64,000 bases of DNA from an uncultured Veillonellaceae bacterium (GTDB lineage: Bacteria > Bacillota > Negativicutes > Selenomonadales > Selenomonadaceae), in the NCBI GenBank assembly GCA_902773295.1, contig CACYDT010000082.1:1-64000 (forward strand). Direction: 5' to 3'. The position numbers were made by a program, and so were the translations under genes. Below are positions 47,031 through 55,251 of the stretch, one piece after another. Numbering within the stretch: position 1 is the first letter of the stretch; each line of letters opens with the position of its first letter. The notes under the pieces were generated by a model. The model made no database searches, was not told where the DNA came from, and saw nothing but the letters and a program-made list of their open reading frames with translations.

Positions 47031-47135
47031 TCCATCACAGGGAGCCGTTCATGGATTCTGTATATATCGAAATGCAGGCAGCGAGCGGATGGTTTTGTCT
47101 GCTCGCAGGTAATCGTGACAGAAAGGATGTTTTTT

Positions 47136-47486
47136 ATGTCAGAAAAGGAAACAAAAGCTTTGGAAGAGGAAGAAGATGCAATTGTTGTTGAATTTACGGA
47201 CGAGAAGGGGAATTCTTGCCTGTATGAGCAGGAACTGATCATTCCTGTCAATGGTGAGAAATTTGCCCTGCTTGTCGGCATCCAGGAAGAGGACCATGAG
47301 CATGAGCATGGCTGCGGATGTGGATGTGGCTGCGAGGATGACGATGGTGATGTGATCATCGCAAAGATCGTAGTCAATGAAGATGGGGAAGAAGAATATG
47401 TCGAGCCATCGGATGAGGAATTCGAAGCCGTGCAGAAGGCATATGATGCACTTTATGAAGAAGCGGCGGAAGAAGCAGAGTCATGA
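47136..47486 (+). CDS. DUF1292 protein with a His/Cys cluster
   Basis: 116 residues, strongly acidic (YrzB family, function unknown). The DUF1292 core (VVEFTDEKGNSCLYEQELIIPVNGEKFALLV) is interrupted by HEHEHGCGCGCGC, a dense metal-ligand-like tract, flanked by acidic residues. Start at 47136 behind AAAGG. It keeps the conserved ireB-ruvX-DUF1292-mltG order. A terminator follows. Confidence 0.82.
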   Translation: MSEKETKALEEEEDAIVVEFTDEKGNSCLYEQELIIPVNGEKFALLVGIQEEDHEHEHGCGCGCGCEDDDGDVIIAKIVVNEDGEEEYVEPSDEEFEAVQKAYDALYEEAAEEAES

Positions 47487-47498
47487 TTGGTTCCGGTT

Positions 47499-47538
47499 GG
47501 CTGTCCCTTGCAGGTTCGGGGGCAGCTTTTGTTTTTTC
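47499..47538 (+). terminator. Rho-independent terminator after DUF1292 gene
   Basis: GCTGTCCC (47500-47507) pairs with GGGGGCAGC region (47518-47526) using one G.U pair, followed by TTTTGTTTTTT. Confidence 0.7.
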
Positions 47539-47607
47539 TGTGGAAAGTCCGCCACGTTGATCGTGGATTGTCCGAATTCGCCTGTGGCGAAATTTGGTTA
47601 TTTGCGG

Positions 47608-47613
47608 TATAAT
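47608..47613 (+). promoter_or_regulatory. Probable -10 box of mltG
   Basis: TATAAT 45 bases before the start; the -35 at 17 bases (TGGCGA) is poor. Confidence 0.4.
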
Positions 47614-47657
47614 ATTATATCAGGAATCATCATTTTGCGGGAAAGGAAGAGGTGCGT

Positions 47658-48806
47658 TTGTTCCCTAATATGCCAAGGAACTTTGAGGAACTGAAGGAGT
47701 TTTTTGAGGAACTGAAGGAGTTTTTTAAGGAACGGAAGGAGTTTTTGGCTGAGAGGTTTTCTGAATTGTCCGTGGAGAAGGTAAAGGATTTCTTTGGGAA
47801 TCTCACATGGAAGCAGCTGGCTGCAGGTGCGGGGGGGATTTTCGCAGCCGTCCTGATTTTGGCGGCTCTTCTTTTTGGCCGGGGAGGATCCTCAAGAGAA
47901 GAACTGGAAGGCGGGATTCCCATCTATGCGAAGGTGCGCCCCGGGATGAGCGCACGGGAAATCGGAGAGGAATTCCAACGGCGCGGCATCGTGAGAAACA
48001 AGTATGAATTTTGGCTCATGGCGAAATTTTACGGCTATGAGAGCAAGTTTCTTGCAGGAAATTATGCGTTTCGCGCAGGAATGGATACCAAGGAAGTCCT
48101 GGAGAAGCTCATGCAAGGGGATGTATCGGAGTTCAAGTTTGTCATTCCGGAAGGCTTCACGGTTATGGATATCGCCAAACGCCTTGAGTCGGAGGGGATT
48201 GTCAACCGGGAGGAGTTCTTGGAAGAAGCGGAGGATTTTGCCCCGTATGATTACATGGAGGATGCCAAGGGAATCCGTTATCGCGCTGAAGGCTTTCTCT
48301 TCCCGGCTACCTATGAATTGAGCCCGGATATAAGTTCCCGGGAAATCCTGGAGACGATGTCCCGTACGTTCGATCAGCGCCTTACGTCTTCCATGCGGAA
48401 CAGAGCCAGGAAGATGGGGCTTTCCATCTATGATCTGGTGATATTGGCATCTCTGGTGGAAAAGGAAGCCTTGTATGAGGAGGATCGTCCTATTATTGCC
48501 CAGGTGCTTTTCAAGCGACTGGAGATTGGGATGCCGCTTCAGTGCGATGCATCTCTGCAATATCTGATGGATGCTCCGAAAGAGGATGTTTCCATTGCCG
48601 ATACGAAAATAGAATCTCCTTACAATACCTACCAGAACAAGGGGTTGCCGCCGGGACCGATTGCGAATCCGGGCATGGATTCCATCAAAGCAGTGCTTTA
48701 TCCTGCGGACACGGATTACCTGTATTTTGTGGCGGATCGGGACGGGCACAACTACTACAGCTATACGTATGATGAGCACCTTGAGATTGTGGAGAAGGTA
48801 CGGTAA
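47658..48806 (+). CDS. mltG: Endolytic transglycosylase MltG (YceG-like)
   Basis: 382 residues. Cleaves nascent glycan strands at the membrane. The N-terminal 30 residues form a charged heptad array (FEELKEF x2, FKERKEF), then a transmembrane segment (QLAAGAGGIFAAVLILAALLF), a LysM-like subdomain and the YceG domain. That domain has catalytic glutamate in ASLVEKEAL, then PLQCDASLQY and SPYNTYQNKGLPPGPIANPG. Start is TTG at 47658 behind GGAAGAGG; GTG at 47652 is the alternative. It is followed directly by trmR. Confidence 0.93.
   Translation: MFPNMPRNFEELKEFFEELKEFFKERKEFLAERFSELSVEKVKDFFGNLTWKQLAAGAGGIFAAVLILAALLFGRGGSSREELEGGIPIYAKVRPGMSAREIGEEFQRRGIVRNKYEFWLMAKFYGYESKFLAGNYAFRAGMDTKEVLEKLMQGDVSEFKFVIPEGFTVMDIAKRLESEGIVNREEFLEEAEDFAPYDYMEDAKGIRYRAEGFLFPATYELSPDISSREILETMSRTFDQRLTSSMRNRARKMGLSIYDLVILASLVEKEALYEEDRPIIAQVLFKRLEIGMPLQCDASLQYLMDAPKEDVSIADTKIESPYNTYQNKGLPPGPIANPGMDSIKAVLYPADTDYLYFVADRDGHNYYSYTYDEHLEIVEKVR
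47685..47747 (+). repeat. Three 21-bp tandem repeats at the start of mltG
   Basis: Units at 47685-47705, 47706-47726 (identical) and 47727-47747 (four changes) code for heptads EELKEFF, EELKEFF, KERKEFL, a probable amphipathic cytosolic helix or coiled coil. Confidence 0.85.
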
Positions 48807-49396
48807 TGGAGGCATTGCTGGGAGAGATGGAGTCCTATGCCCTAGAGCATTATATACCGATTCTTCGGGAAAAGGAACGGCATGCCTTTTGCCGGATTGT
48901 GGAGGAGGCGAAGCCGCACCGCATACTGGAGATCGGGACGGCCATCGGCTATTCCGCCCTTCTCATGGCGATGTTCGGTGCAGAGGACGTTGAAGTGGTA
49001 TCGCTGGAACGCAAGGAAGACCGTGCGGCAAAAGCGAAGGAATTCATTTGCCGTTCCCCCTATCGGGATCATATCACAGTCATGACAGGGGATGCGGCAG
49101 AGCTTTTGAGGATGCTGCAGGGTCCCTTTGATGTTGTCTTTATTGATGCGGCAAAAGGACAATATGTTCGCTATTTTCGTCGGATACTTCCCATGCTTTC
49201 TGCACGGGCTGTGGTTCTGGCTGACAATGTGCTCTTTCGGGGATATGTATGTTCGGACGTGAAGCCGCCGAGAAGGTACAAGACGATTGTGAAGCGGCTC
49301 AGGGAATATCTTGATTTGGTTCGCCATACGCCCGGATTTGCCACGGAATTGCTGGAAGATGGGGACGGGATGGCGGTGTCCGGGAGATTGGGATAG
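48806..49396 (+). CDS. trmR: tRNA 5-hydroxyuridine methyltransferase-like O-methyltransferase
   Basis: 196 residues. Class I SAM methyltransferase of the catechol-O-methyltransferase type: ILEIGTAIGYSALLMA binds SAM and VFIDAAKGQY, VLADNVLFRG follow. In B. subtilis the orthologue YrrM/TrmR makes 5-methoxyuridine in tRNA wobble positions, and its neighbour is a U32 peptidase as here. The start overlaps the mltG stop (TAATG). Confidence 0.88.
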   Translation: MEALLGEMESYALEHYIPILREKERHAFCRIVEEAKPHRILEIGTAIGYSALLMAMFGAEDVEVVSLERKEDRAAKAKEFICRSPYRDHITVMTGDAAELLRMLQGPFDVVFIDAAKGQYVRYFRRILPMLSARAVVLADNVLFRGYVCSDVKPPRRYKTIVKRLREYLDLVRHTPGFATELLEDGDGMAVSGRLG

Positions 49397-49397
49397 G

Positions 49398-50621
49398 ATG
49401 AAGAAACCAGAATTGCTGGCTCCGGCCGGAAACATGGAAAAACTGAAGATGGCATTGCTCTATGGCGCAGACGCGGTTTATCTGGGAGGCAAGTCCTTCG
49501 GACTCCGTGCACTGGGGGGGAATTTTTCGCGGGAGGAGCTGGAGGAAGGAATCTCTTTTGCCCACGGAATGGGAAAGAAAGCTTATGTGACGGTCAATAT
49601 TTTTCCTCATAACAGCGATTTGGACGGCCTGCCGGACTATCTGCATTTTCTTTCGGAGGCCGGGGCAGATGCTTTGCTCATAGCCGATCTGGGGGCGTTC
49701 CTGATGGCAAGGGAGATGGTTCCGGAACTGCCAATCCATGTGAGCACCCAGGCGAATGCCACGAATTGGGCTGCCGTGGATGGATGGAGGAAGCTGGGGG
49801 CAAGCCGCGTGGTTCTGGCAAGGGAATTGTCCCTGCAGGAGATCCGGGAAATCCGGGAGAAATGTCCTGTGGAATTGGAGTTGTTTGTGCATGGGGCAAT
49901 GTGTATCTCCTATTCCGGGCGCTGCCTTATGAGCAATTACTTCACGGGCCGGGATGCCAACCGGGGGAATTGTGCCCAAGCCTGCCGATGGAGTTACCGT
50001 CTTGTGGAGGAGAAGCGTCCCGGGCAATACATTCCGGTGGCAGAAGACGAGAGAGGAACCTATATTTTCAACTCGAAAGACCTGTGTCTTTTGCCCCATC
50101 TCAAGGAAGTTCTTCTAAGCGGTGTGGACAGCCTGAAGATAGAGGGGCGCATGAAAAGCGTGCATTATGTGGCCAGTGTGGTAAAGGCGTATCGTGAGGC
50201 GATCGATGCCTGTGCCGATAATCCGGAAGGGTTCAGTATTCGGAAAGAATGGCTGGAAGAACTGGAAAAAGTCTCCCACCGCCCCTATACGTCAGGATTC
50301 TTTTTCCATAGGCCTGCGGCAAAAGACCAGATTTATGGGACTTCTTCTTATGTGCAAACCTCTGATTTTGTCGGGCTCGTGCTCGATTATGAGGAAAGTT
50401 CCGGGCTTGCCACAGTGGAACAGCGCAACAATATGAAGAAGGGGCAGGAAATCGAGGTGTTCCGGCCCAAAGGAAATCTGTTCCGTCAGGAATTGGAAGA
50501 GATGTACGATGAGGAGGGTCATTCGATTGACGTAGCGCCGCATCCACAGCAAATTGTGAAAATCCGCATGAAGCAGCCGGTGGAGCCTTTCGCCATTCTG
50601 CGGAGGGATGTGGTGCAGTAG
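49398..50621 (+). CDS. trhP: Peptidase U32-family tRNA 5-hydroxyuridine synthesis protein (TrhP-like)
   Basis: 407 residues. U32 proteins of this type hydroxylate uridine 34 in tRNA using prephenate-derived input; TrhP1/P2 in B. subtilis. It shows ELLAPAGNMEKLKMALLYGADAVYLGG, HVSTQANATN and the cysteine-rich VHGAMCISYSGRCLMSN. Start at 49398, one base after the trmR stop. Together with trmR it gives a mo5U34 pathway in two adjacent genes. Confidence 0.88.
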   Translation: MKKPELLAPAGNMEKLKMALLYGADAVYLGGKSFGLRALGGNFSREELEEGISFAHGMGKKAYVTVNIFPHNSDLDGLPDYLHFLSEAGADALLIADLGAFLMAREMVPELPIHVSTQANATNWAAVDGWRKLGASRVVLARELSLQEIREIREKCPVELELFVHGAMCISYSGRCLMSNYFTGRDANRGNCAQACRWSYRLVEEKRPGQYIPVAEDERGTYIFNSKDLCLLPHLKEVLLSGVDSLKIEGRMKSVHYVASVVKAYREAIDACADNPEGFSIRKEWLEELEKVSHRPYTSGFFFHRPAAKDQIYGTSSYVQTSDFVGLVLDYEESSGLATVEQRNNMKKGQEIEVFRPKGNLFRQELEEMYDEEGHSIDVAPHPQQIVKIRMKQPVEPFAILRRDVVQ

Positions 50622-50660
50622 TGTTCATACTCACGAGCACAGAAGGGAGGCGGTATCAGA

Positions 50661-51794
50661 ATGATCAACTTGCCGTTGAATCGTTTGAAACCGGGCATGG
50701 TCATGGCGCAGAGCGTGTTCAATTCCAGCGGGGCAAGTTACCTTTCACGCGGCCAGAGATTGACCATCAGCTATATCGAGAAACTCCGTCACATGGGAAT
50801 CCGGGATATCCATGTGAGCTCTACCGTTCCGGACGGGCCGGATATCCCGCTTCCGGAGGACGTTCTGGAGGAACGGACAAGAGCCATTGCAGTAAAGCGC
50901 GTCTATGATATGTTCGAGCAGGTCAGAGGAGAGGGGACTTTCGATCCCGTTCCCTTGGGAAAGGCTTCTGCGGCTATCATCAATGACATCACGGAGAGGC
51001 GCAACAATTTGGTCCAGCTTACGGATCTTCGGGTTCATGATATGTATACCTTTGCCCACAGCGTGAACGTGGCAATGCTTTCCTCGCTGTTGGGAATGCT
51101 TTGCGGCCTGTCGGAAAGGGAACTGTCCGAGCTGGCCATGGGAACCCTGATGCATGACATTGGAAAACTGGACATCCCGAAGGAGATCCTCAATAAGCCG
51201 GGACGGCTGGATGACGGCGAATTCCGTACCATCCAGCGCCATCCCATCATCGGCAGCGAAATCATCCGTTCCATGAAGGTTTCCAATGCGGAGCAGCTTT
51301 CCATCGTGGCGCGCCAGCACCATGAGCGTGTGGACGGCAAGGGCTATCCCGATCATCGTCAAGGAAAGCAGATCCATATCTATGGGAAGATTGTTGCCCT
51401 TGCCGATGTGTACGATGCGCTCACGAGCGTCCGCCCCTACAAGAAAGCCTATGCACCGTCGGTTGCCTATCATATTATGACGAATTGCTCTGCAGGGCAT
51501 TTCGATGAGGAACTCTCGCGGCTGTTCTTCTCCAATGTGGCGATTTATCCGGTGGGGACCGTGCTTGACACAACCATGGGGTATGGTATCGTGCGCAAAG
51601 TGGAATTCGGAAAAACGGATCGTCCGGTGGTCTGCGTGTTCGCGGACAAAGATTTAAGATGTCTGGAAAAGCCGTTTGACGTGGATTTCAGTGAGGAAGC
51701 CAGAGAGACCATCCACAAGGTGCTCAATGATACGGAACTCCTCCATTTCATCCATCAAATGCAATTTGACCCGGCTTCGCTGCTGGAAGAATAA
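50661..51794 (+). CDS. HD-GYP domain protein (c-di-GMP phosphodiesterase type)
   Basis: 377 residues. An N-terminal DUF3391-like region is followed by an HD-GYP domain with H165-D166-IGK, HPIIGSEIIRSM, and HHERVDGKGYPD. It lacks a receiver or transmembrane segment. The GYP motif is present, so cleavage of cyclic di-GMP is likely. It goes with the chemoreceptor as a sign of a motile, signalling-rich cell. Confidence 0.9.
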   Translation: MINLPLNRLKPGMVMAQSVFNSSGASYLSRGQRLTISYIEKLRHMGIRDIHVSSTVPDGPDIPLPEDVLEERTRAIAVKRVYDMFEQVRGEGTFDPVPLGKASAAIINDITERRNNLVQLTDLRVHDMYTFAHSVNVAMLSSLLGMLCGLSERELSELAMGTLMHDIGKLDIPKEILNKPGRLDDGEFRTIQRHPIIGSEIIRSMKVSNAEQLSIVARQHHERVDGKGYPDHRQGKQIHIYGKIVALADVYDALTSVRPYKKAYAPSVAYHIMTNCSAGHFDEELSRLFFSNVAIYPVGTVLDTTMGYGIVRKVEFGKTDRPVVCVFADKDLRCLEKPFDVDFSEEARETIHKVLNDTELLHFIHQMQFDPASLLEE

Positions 51795-51838
51795 GGAAAC
51801 TGTGCGAAAATAATCGCTGCAATCGTTCCTGGGCACAA

Positions 51839-52885
51839 TCAATCGCTTTTCCTGTGGAGCCAGCGGGAGCTGGCTAGGTTTGCTTTCATCTGCTCCCGAT
51901 CTTCATGGATGTCCTCAATGACAATCTTGCAGATGGTGATGATGGGGACAGCCAGGAACATGCCTGCGGCATCGAGGAGCTCCCCGCCGAGAATGATTCC
52001 GAGGATGATGGCGATCGGATGCAGGTCCAGGGACTTGCCGATGAGCGTGGGATAGACGATGTTGTGATTGACCTGAGTCAGGATGAGATAGAACCCGGCA
52101 GTCTGCAGCGCAACGATGGGGGAATAGGTGGTCATGAGGATGACACCAAAGGCAGAGGCAATGGTAGGGCCAAGCACGGGAATGAATTCCGCAATGCTGG
52201 ATACCACAGCAAAGACGGAGGCATAGGGAAGATCCCGCACGGTGTAATAGGAGAAGACAATGATGCCGGTGATGCAGCAGATGGCCAGCTGGCTGGCGAT
52301 ATAGATGCGGAGGGAATTGAGGATCCGATTGAAGAGCTTCACTACCCGCTCATGGCTGCTGTTCGGGAACCGGGTGGCCAGATAGTCCTTGATGGTGTCC
52401 CCATCTTTGAGCAGGTAGAACGTGACAAACAGGATGACGACGAAATCAATGAACTTGTTGAAGAGGGATAAGAGCAAGCCCAGGGACGATTTCAGGGCCG
52501 TCACGCTGGCATTGACGAGTTCGTTCCACAGAGTGTCCATTTCTCCCATGAGGAACGAGGAATTCTCCACAATGGAGAACTGGTAGATCCGCTCCGTGAG
52601 ATTGGGAAAATCCTTTACAAAGGCTGTAAAAGTAGGAAGGAAGGAATTGGACACAAGGAACAGGAGTCCCGTGGCAAATGCGAGGAAGAGTGTCAGGACA
52701 ATGCCGGAAGCAACCGATCTTGGCATGCGTTTTTCCAGGACGCTCACCGGCGGCTTCAGCAATAGATGCAGCAAAAGGGAAATGAAGACGATAAATGCAA
52801 GGGATTGCATGAACCAGAAGGCTGAGAGTACGAACAGGAATGTGATGCCCAAAAGTATGGATGTGCGATAATTTCGTATGCGCAT
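51839..52885 (-). CDS. AI-2E family transporter (TqsA/YdiK type)
   Basis: 348 residues. Seven or eight hydrophobic segments with the family pattern FLLLHLLLKPP near the start and, later, VSSIAEFIPVLGPTIAS and HPIAIILGIILGGELLDAAGMFLAVP. Family members export small signals or ions; the substrate is not known. On the - strand, converging on the HD-GYP gene and diverging from the thioredoxin gene. Start at 52885 has GGGGGGA upstream. Confidence 0.9.
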   Translation of the reverse strand: MRIRNYRTSILLGITFLFVLSAFWFMQSLAFIVFISLLLHLLLKPPVSVLEKRMPRSVASGIVLTLFLAFATGLLFLVSNSFLPTFTAFVKDFPNLTERIYQFSIVENSSFLMGEMDTLWNELVNASVTALKSSLGLLLSLFNKFIDFVVILFVTFYLLKDGDTIKDYLATRFPNSSHERVVKLFNRILNSLRIYIASQLAICCITGIIVFSYYTVRDLPYASVFAVVSSIAEFIPVLGPTIASAFGVILMTTYSPIVALQTAGFYLILTQVNHNIVYPTLIGKSLDLHPIAIILGIILGGELLDAAGMFLAVPIITICKIVIEDIHEDREQMKANLASSRWLHRKSD

Positions 52886-53001
52886 AAGGATCCCCCCAAA
52901 AAGAACCGAATTACGATATATTATAACGCTGCTTGGAAAGTTTTGCCAGAGGCAAAGCTGGAAATCAGGAATTGTTCATCAGTAGAAAGGCGGTCCAGGT
53001 A

Positions 53002-53553
53002 ATGAAAGCAAATAGGAAGATCTGCGGAGCGGTTATGATGGCAGCGGCCATTCTTTTGTCCGGCTGTGTTTCCGAGGGGGGCGAAGAAGCGAAAGCCAGC
53101 GTGGCTGCCAAGGAATCGCAGGGCGCATTCCCTGCCTTCCGCACGAAGTCCTTGTCTGGCGAAGATGTGACAAATGAGGTGTTCGCCCGGAAGAAAATCA
53201 CGGTCATCAATATCTGGGGAACCTTCTGCCCGCCATGTATCGGAGAAATGCCGGAACTGGGGGAATGGGCGAAGAACATGCCCAAGGACGCGCAGCTGAT
53301 AGGGATTGTATGTGATGCCAATGGTGAGCAGGACAAGGACACAATCGCGGAGGCCAGAAGGATTCTGAAGGAAGCGGATGCGGACTTCCTGAATCTCGTG
53401 CCGAACAGTGGGCTCCTGCAATATCTGGAAGGTGTGCAGGCAGTGCCCACGACGATTTTCGTGGATGCGGAAGGAAAGATTGTGGCGCAGCCGGTGGTAG
53501 GTGCGGATGTCCAGAGATACAAGAACGTCGTGAAGGAATATTTGGGGGAATAG
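53002..53553 (+). CDS. Lipoprotein thioredoxin-like protein (TlpA/ResA type)
   Basis: 183 residues. Lipobox LSGC with lipidated C22, then a TlpA-type thioredoxin domain with the active site WGTFCPPC (C76, C79), and the cis-proline region VQAVPTTIFVD. It is a membrane-attached, envelope-facing dithiol oxidoreductase. It precedes a CXXC small protein and a polyferredoxin gene, an arrangement seen in clostridia. Confidence 0.9.
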   Translation: MKANRKICGAVMMAAAILLSGCVSEGGEEAKASVAAKESQGAFPAFRTKSLSGEDVTNEVFARKKITVINIWGTFCPPCIGEMPELGEWAKNMPKDAQLIGIVCDANGEQDKDTIAEARRILKEADADFLNLVPNSGLLQYLEGVQAVPTTIFVDAEGKIVAQPVVGADVQRYKNVVKEYLGE

Positions 53554-53554
53554 C

Positions 53555-53698
53555 GTGGAGCTGGAAAGAAGGATGGCACAGGCCATTGCCCTCCTGCTGG
53601 CCTTGGGCGGCATCTTCTATGGCACGAGCCGGGGGGAAGCCTCCCTTGTGCTTGGCAAGGCCATCCGCGTCTGCATGGAATGCATTGGATTGGGGTGA
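53555..53698 (+). CDS. 47-residue CD1871A-type CXXC membrane peptide
   Basis: A small gene between the thioredoxin and ferredoxin genes, with GTG start five bases behind GGGGGA. It reads MELERRMAQAIALLLALGG, then FYGTSRGEASLVLGKAIRVC, then MECIGLG. One hydrophobic helix is followed by the C-terminal pair C-M-E-C. This matches the small CXXC family (CD1871A) known between TlpA and 4Fe-4S genes. Role unknown; probably electron or thiol relay with its neighbours. Confidence 0.85.
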   Translation: MELERRMAQAIALLLALGGIFYGTSRGEASLVLGKAIRVCMECIGLG

Positions 53699-53707
53699 GA
53701 TAGCGAG

Positions 53708-54583
53708 TTGAGCCAATCCCTTCGAAGAAAACTGGTGCAGGTGGCAGTTTTTGTCTTCACGAATTTTCATCTTGCAAATTTTATGACGGGGAAGATTTAC
53801 AAGGGAGATTGGAAGTCGGCTTGCGTGCCGGGCTTGAACTGCTATTCCTGTCCCGGGGCGGTATTTTCCTGTCCGCTGGGGGCGTTGCAGGCAGTTGCCG
53901 GCGCACCGGGCCATCGGTTCAGCTTTTATGCGGCGGGCTTTCTCCTGGCCGTTGGGACGATGATGGGAAGGGCTGTCTGCGCCTTTTTCTGTCCTTTCGG
54001 CTTGTTCCAGGAACTTCTGTACAAAGTCCCCGTGCCCAAGATGGGGATTTGGAAACGCCTGGTCTATCTGAAATACGTCCTCCTTTTGGTGTTTGTGCTC
54101 TTTCTGCCCATGACATGGAGGAATTATGCCGATGCCGGCGCTCCTGCCTATTGCGAGTATATCTGTCCGGCAGGCACTCTGGAGGGCGGACTGCCGCTTC
54201 TGGCGACACATCCGGAATTCCGGCAGGCATTGGGACTGCTCTTCGCTTGGAAATTGACGGTTCTCCTGCTGGTGCTTTTCGGAAGCATGGTGCATTACCG
54301 ATTTTTTTGCAAAATCCTTTGCCCTCTGGGAGCTATCTACGGCCTCTTGAACCGCATCAGCGTGTATCGTCTGCATGTGGATCAGGAGCGTTGCGTGAAT
54401 TGCGGTAGATGCGGAAGAAGTTGCCGTATGGGGGTCGATCCTTTGCGGCATCCGGATGCGGCGGAATGCATTCGCTGCGGGGAATGCGTGACGGCCTGCC
54501 CAAAGGGAGCTATTTCCATGAAGGCAGACCTGATAGTTCCATGGACGAAGAGCCATTCGTCCATGCGGCAAAAACAGGAATGA
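53708..54583 (+). CDS. Membrane 4Fe-4S ferredoxin protein (NapH/YccM-like)
   Basis: 291 residues. About five hydrophobic segments with CAFFCPFGLFQE and CKILCPLGAIYGLLN, the cysteine-proline motifs of NapH/CcoG-type proteins, and a C-terminal pair of clusters (CVNCGRCGRSCRMG, CIRCGECVTACPKG). It would move electrons across or within the membrane. The TTG start lies behind GGGGTGAG. The likely partner of the upstream thioredoxin and CXXC peptide. Confidence 0.88.
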   Translation: MSQSLRRKLVQVAVFVFTNFHLANFMTGKIYKGDWKSACVPGLNCYSCPGAVFSCPLGALQAVAGAPGHRFSFYAAGFLLAVGTMMGRAVCAFFCPFGLFQELLYKVPVPKMGIWKRLVYLKYVLLLVFVLFLPMTWRNYADAGAPAYCEYICPAGTLEGGLPLLATHPEFRQALGLLFAWKLTVLLLVLFGSMVHYRFFCKILCPLGAIYGLLNRISVYRLHVDQERCVNCGRCGRSCRMGVDPLRHPDAAECIRCGECVTACPKGAISMKADLIVPWTKSHSSMRQKQE

Positions 54584-54606
54584 GCCAAGGGAAAGAGGGA
54601 AGAACG

Positions 54607-55209
54607 TTGAAAAGTTTCATGAGAATTGTAGCTGTTGCAGCAATGCTGTTGCTTCTGGTGATTTCCGGCTGTGCCAGGGCAGACGAAGCGTCCTCTGGCA
54701 GCAGTGCCGGCAAGCCGCAGGTGGTTTCGGAAACATCCTCGTCGAAGAATGTTGCAGGTGTTTCTTCCAAGTACAAGATCAAGGACATCACTCATCTTAA
54801 AAATACGCAGAATTTTGCCAAGGGTGCATTGGAGCATATCTTTGACGGCACCATCAACAAGAAGGGAAAAGCTACGGGCTATCATTATTCCATGATAGAG
54901 GACAGCAAGGGACAGATTCTGGAGGGAACACGGAGCCATCCGGATGCCCATGGCGTATTCACCGCTAAGGTTCGTGTCGGGGATGTAAGGAAGAACGGGT
55001 TCAGTTCTTTCTACCCGGAAACATGGTCACCGCAGGAGGTCGTGGATGCCATCAACGAGGCATACAAGGATGCCGTGAACAATCCGGAGAATCCTCGCGG
55101 AGATTTGTGGATCGGTCATTCCGGGAAGCTTGAGATAGATATGTATCTGAATGAGAAAAAGAAGATTGTTACGGCATATCCGATTTTTCAGGAAAACAAA
55201 GCGAAATAA
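54607..55209 (+). CDS. Lipoprotein with EndoU-type RNase domain
   Basis: 200 residues. The N terminus KSFMRIVAVAAMLLLLVISG then C22 is a lipoprotein signal (ISGC). After a Ser-rich spacer (25-55) the EndoU domain runs from about 60. It shows EHIFDGTINKKGKATGYHYS (H77, H93), GTRSHPDAHGVFTAKV (H111, H115, K121), SSFYPETWSPQEVVDAINEAY and IDMYLNEKKKIVTAYP. In known EndoU toxins two histidines and one lysine are catalytic; which ones apply here needs a model. EndoU domains usually sit at the C terminus of CdiA/WapA-type toxins. Here the domain is stand-alone and lipidated. TTG start eight bases behind GAGGG. A terminator follows. Confidence 0.78.
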   Translation: MKSFMRIVAVAAMLLLLVISGCARADEASSGSSAGKPQVVSETSSSKNVAGVSSKYKIKDITHLKNTQNFAKGALEHIFDGTINKKGKATGYHYSMIEDSKGQILEGTRSHPDAHGVFTAKVRVGDVRKNGFSSFYPETWSPQEVVDAINEAYKDAVNNPENPRGDLWIGHSGKLEIDMYLNEKKKIVTAYPIFQENKAK

Positions 55210-55210
55210 A

Positions 55211-55234
55211 GAGGCCGGGAGACCGGCCTTTTTT
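55211..55234 (+). terminator. Rho-independent terminator after the EndoU gene
   Basis: AGGCCGG (55212-55218) pairs with CCGGCCT (55223-55229), loop GAGA, followed by a T-run. The fic ribosome-binding site AAGGAG starts four bases after it. Confidence 0.88.
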
Positions 55235-55251
55235 GGTAAGGAGCCTTGCTT

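Noticed and set aside
47685-47747. CRISPR-like or mobile repeat
   Set aside because: Contiguous 21-bp units in frame coding heptads; no spacers.
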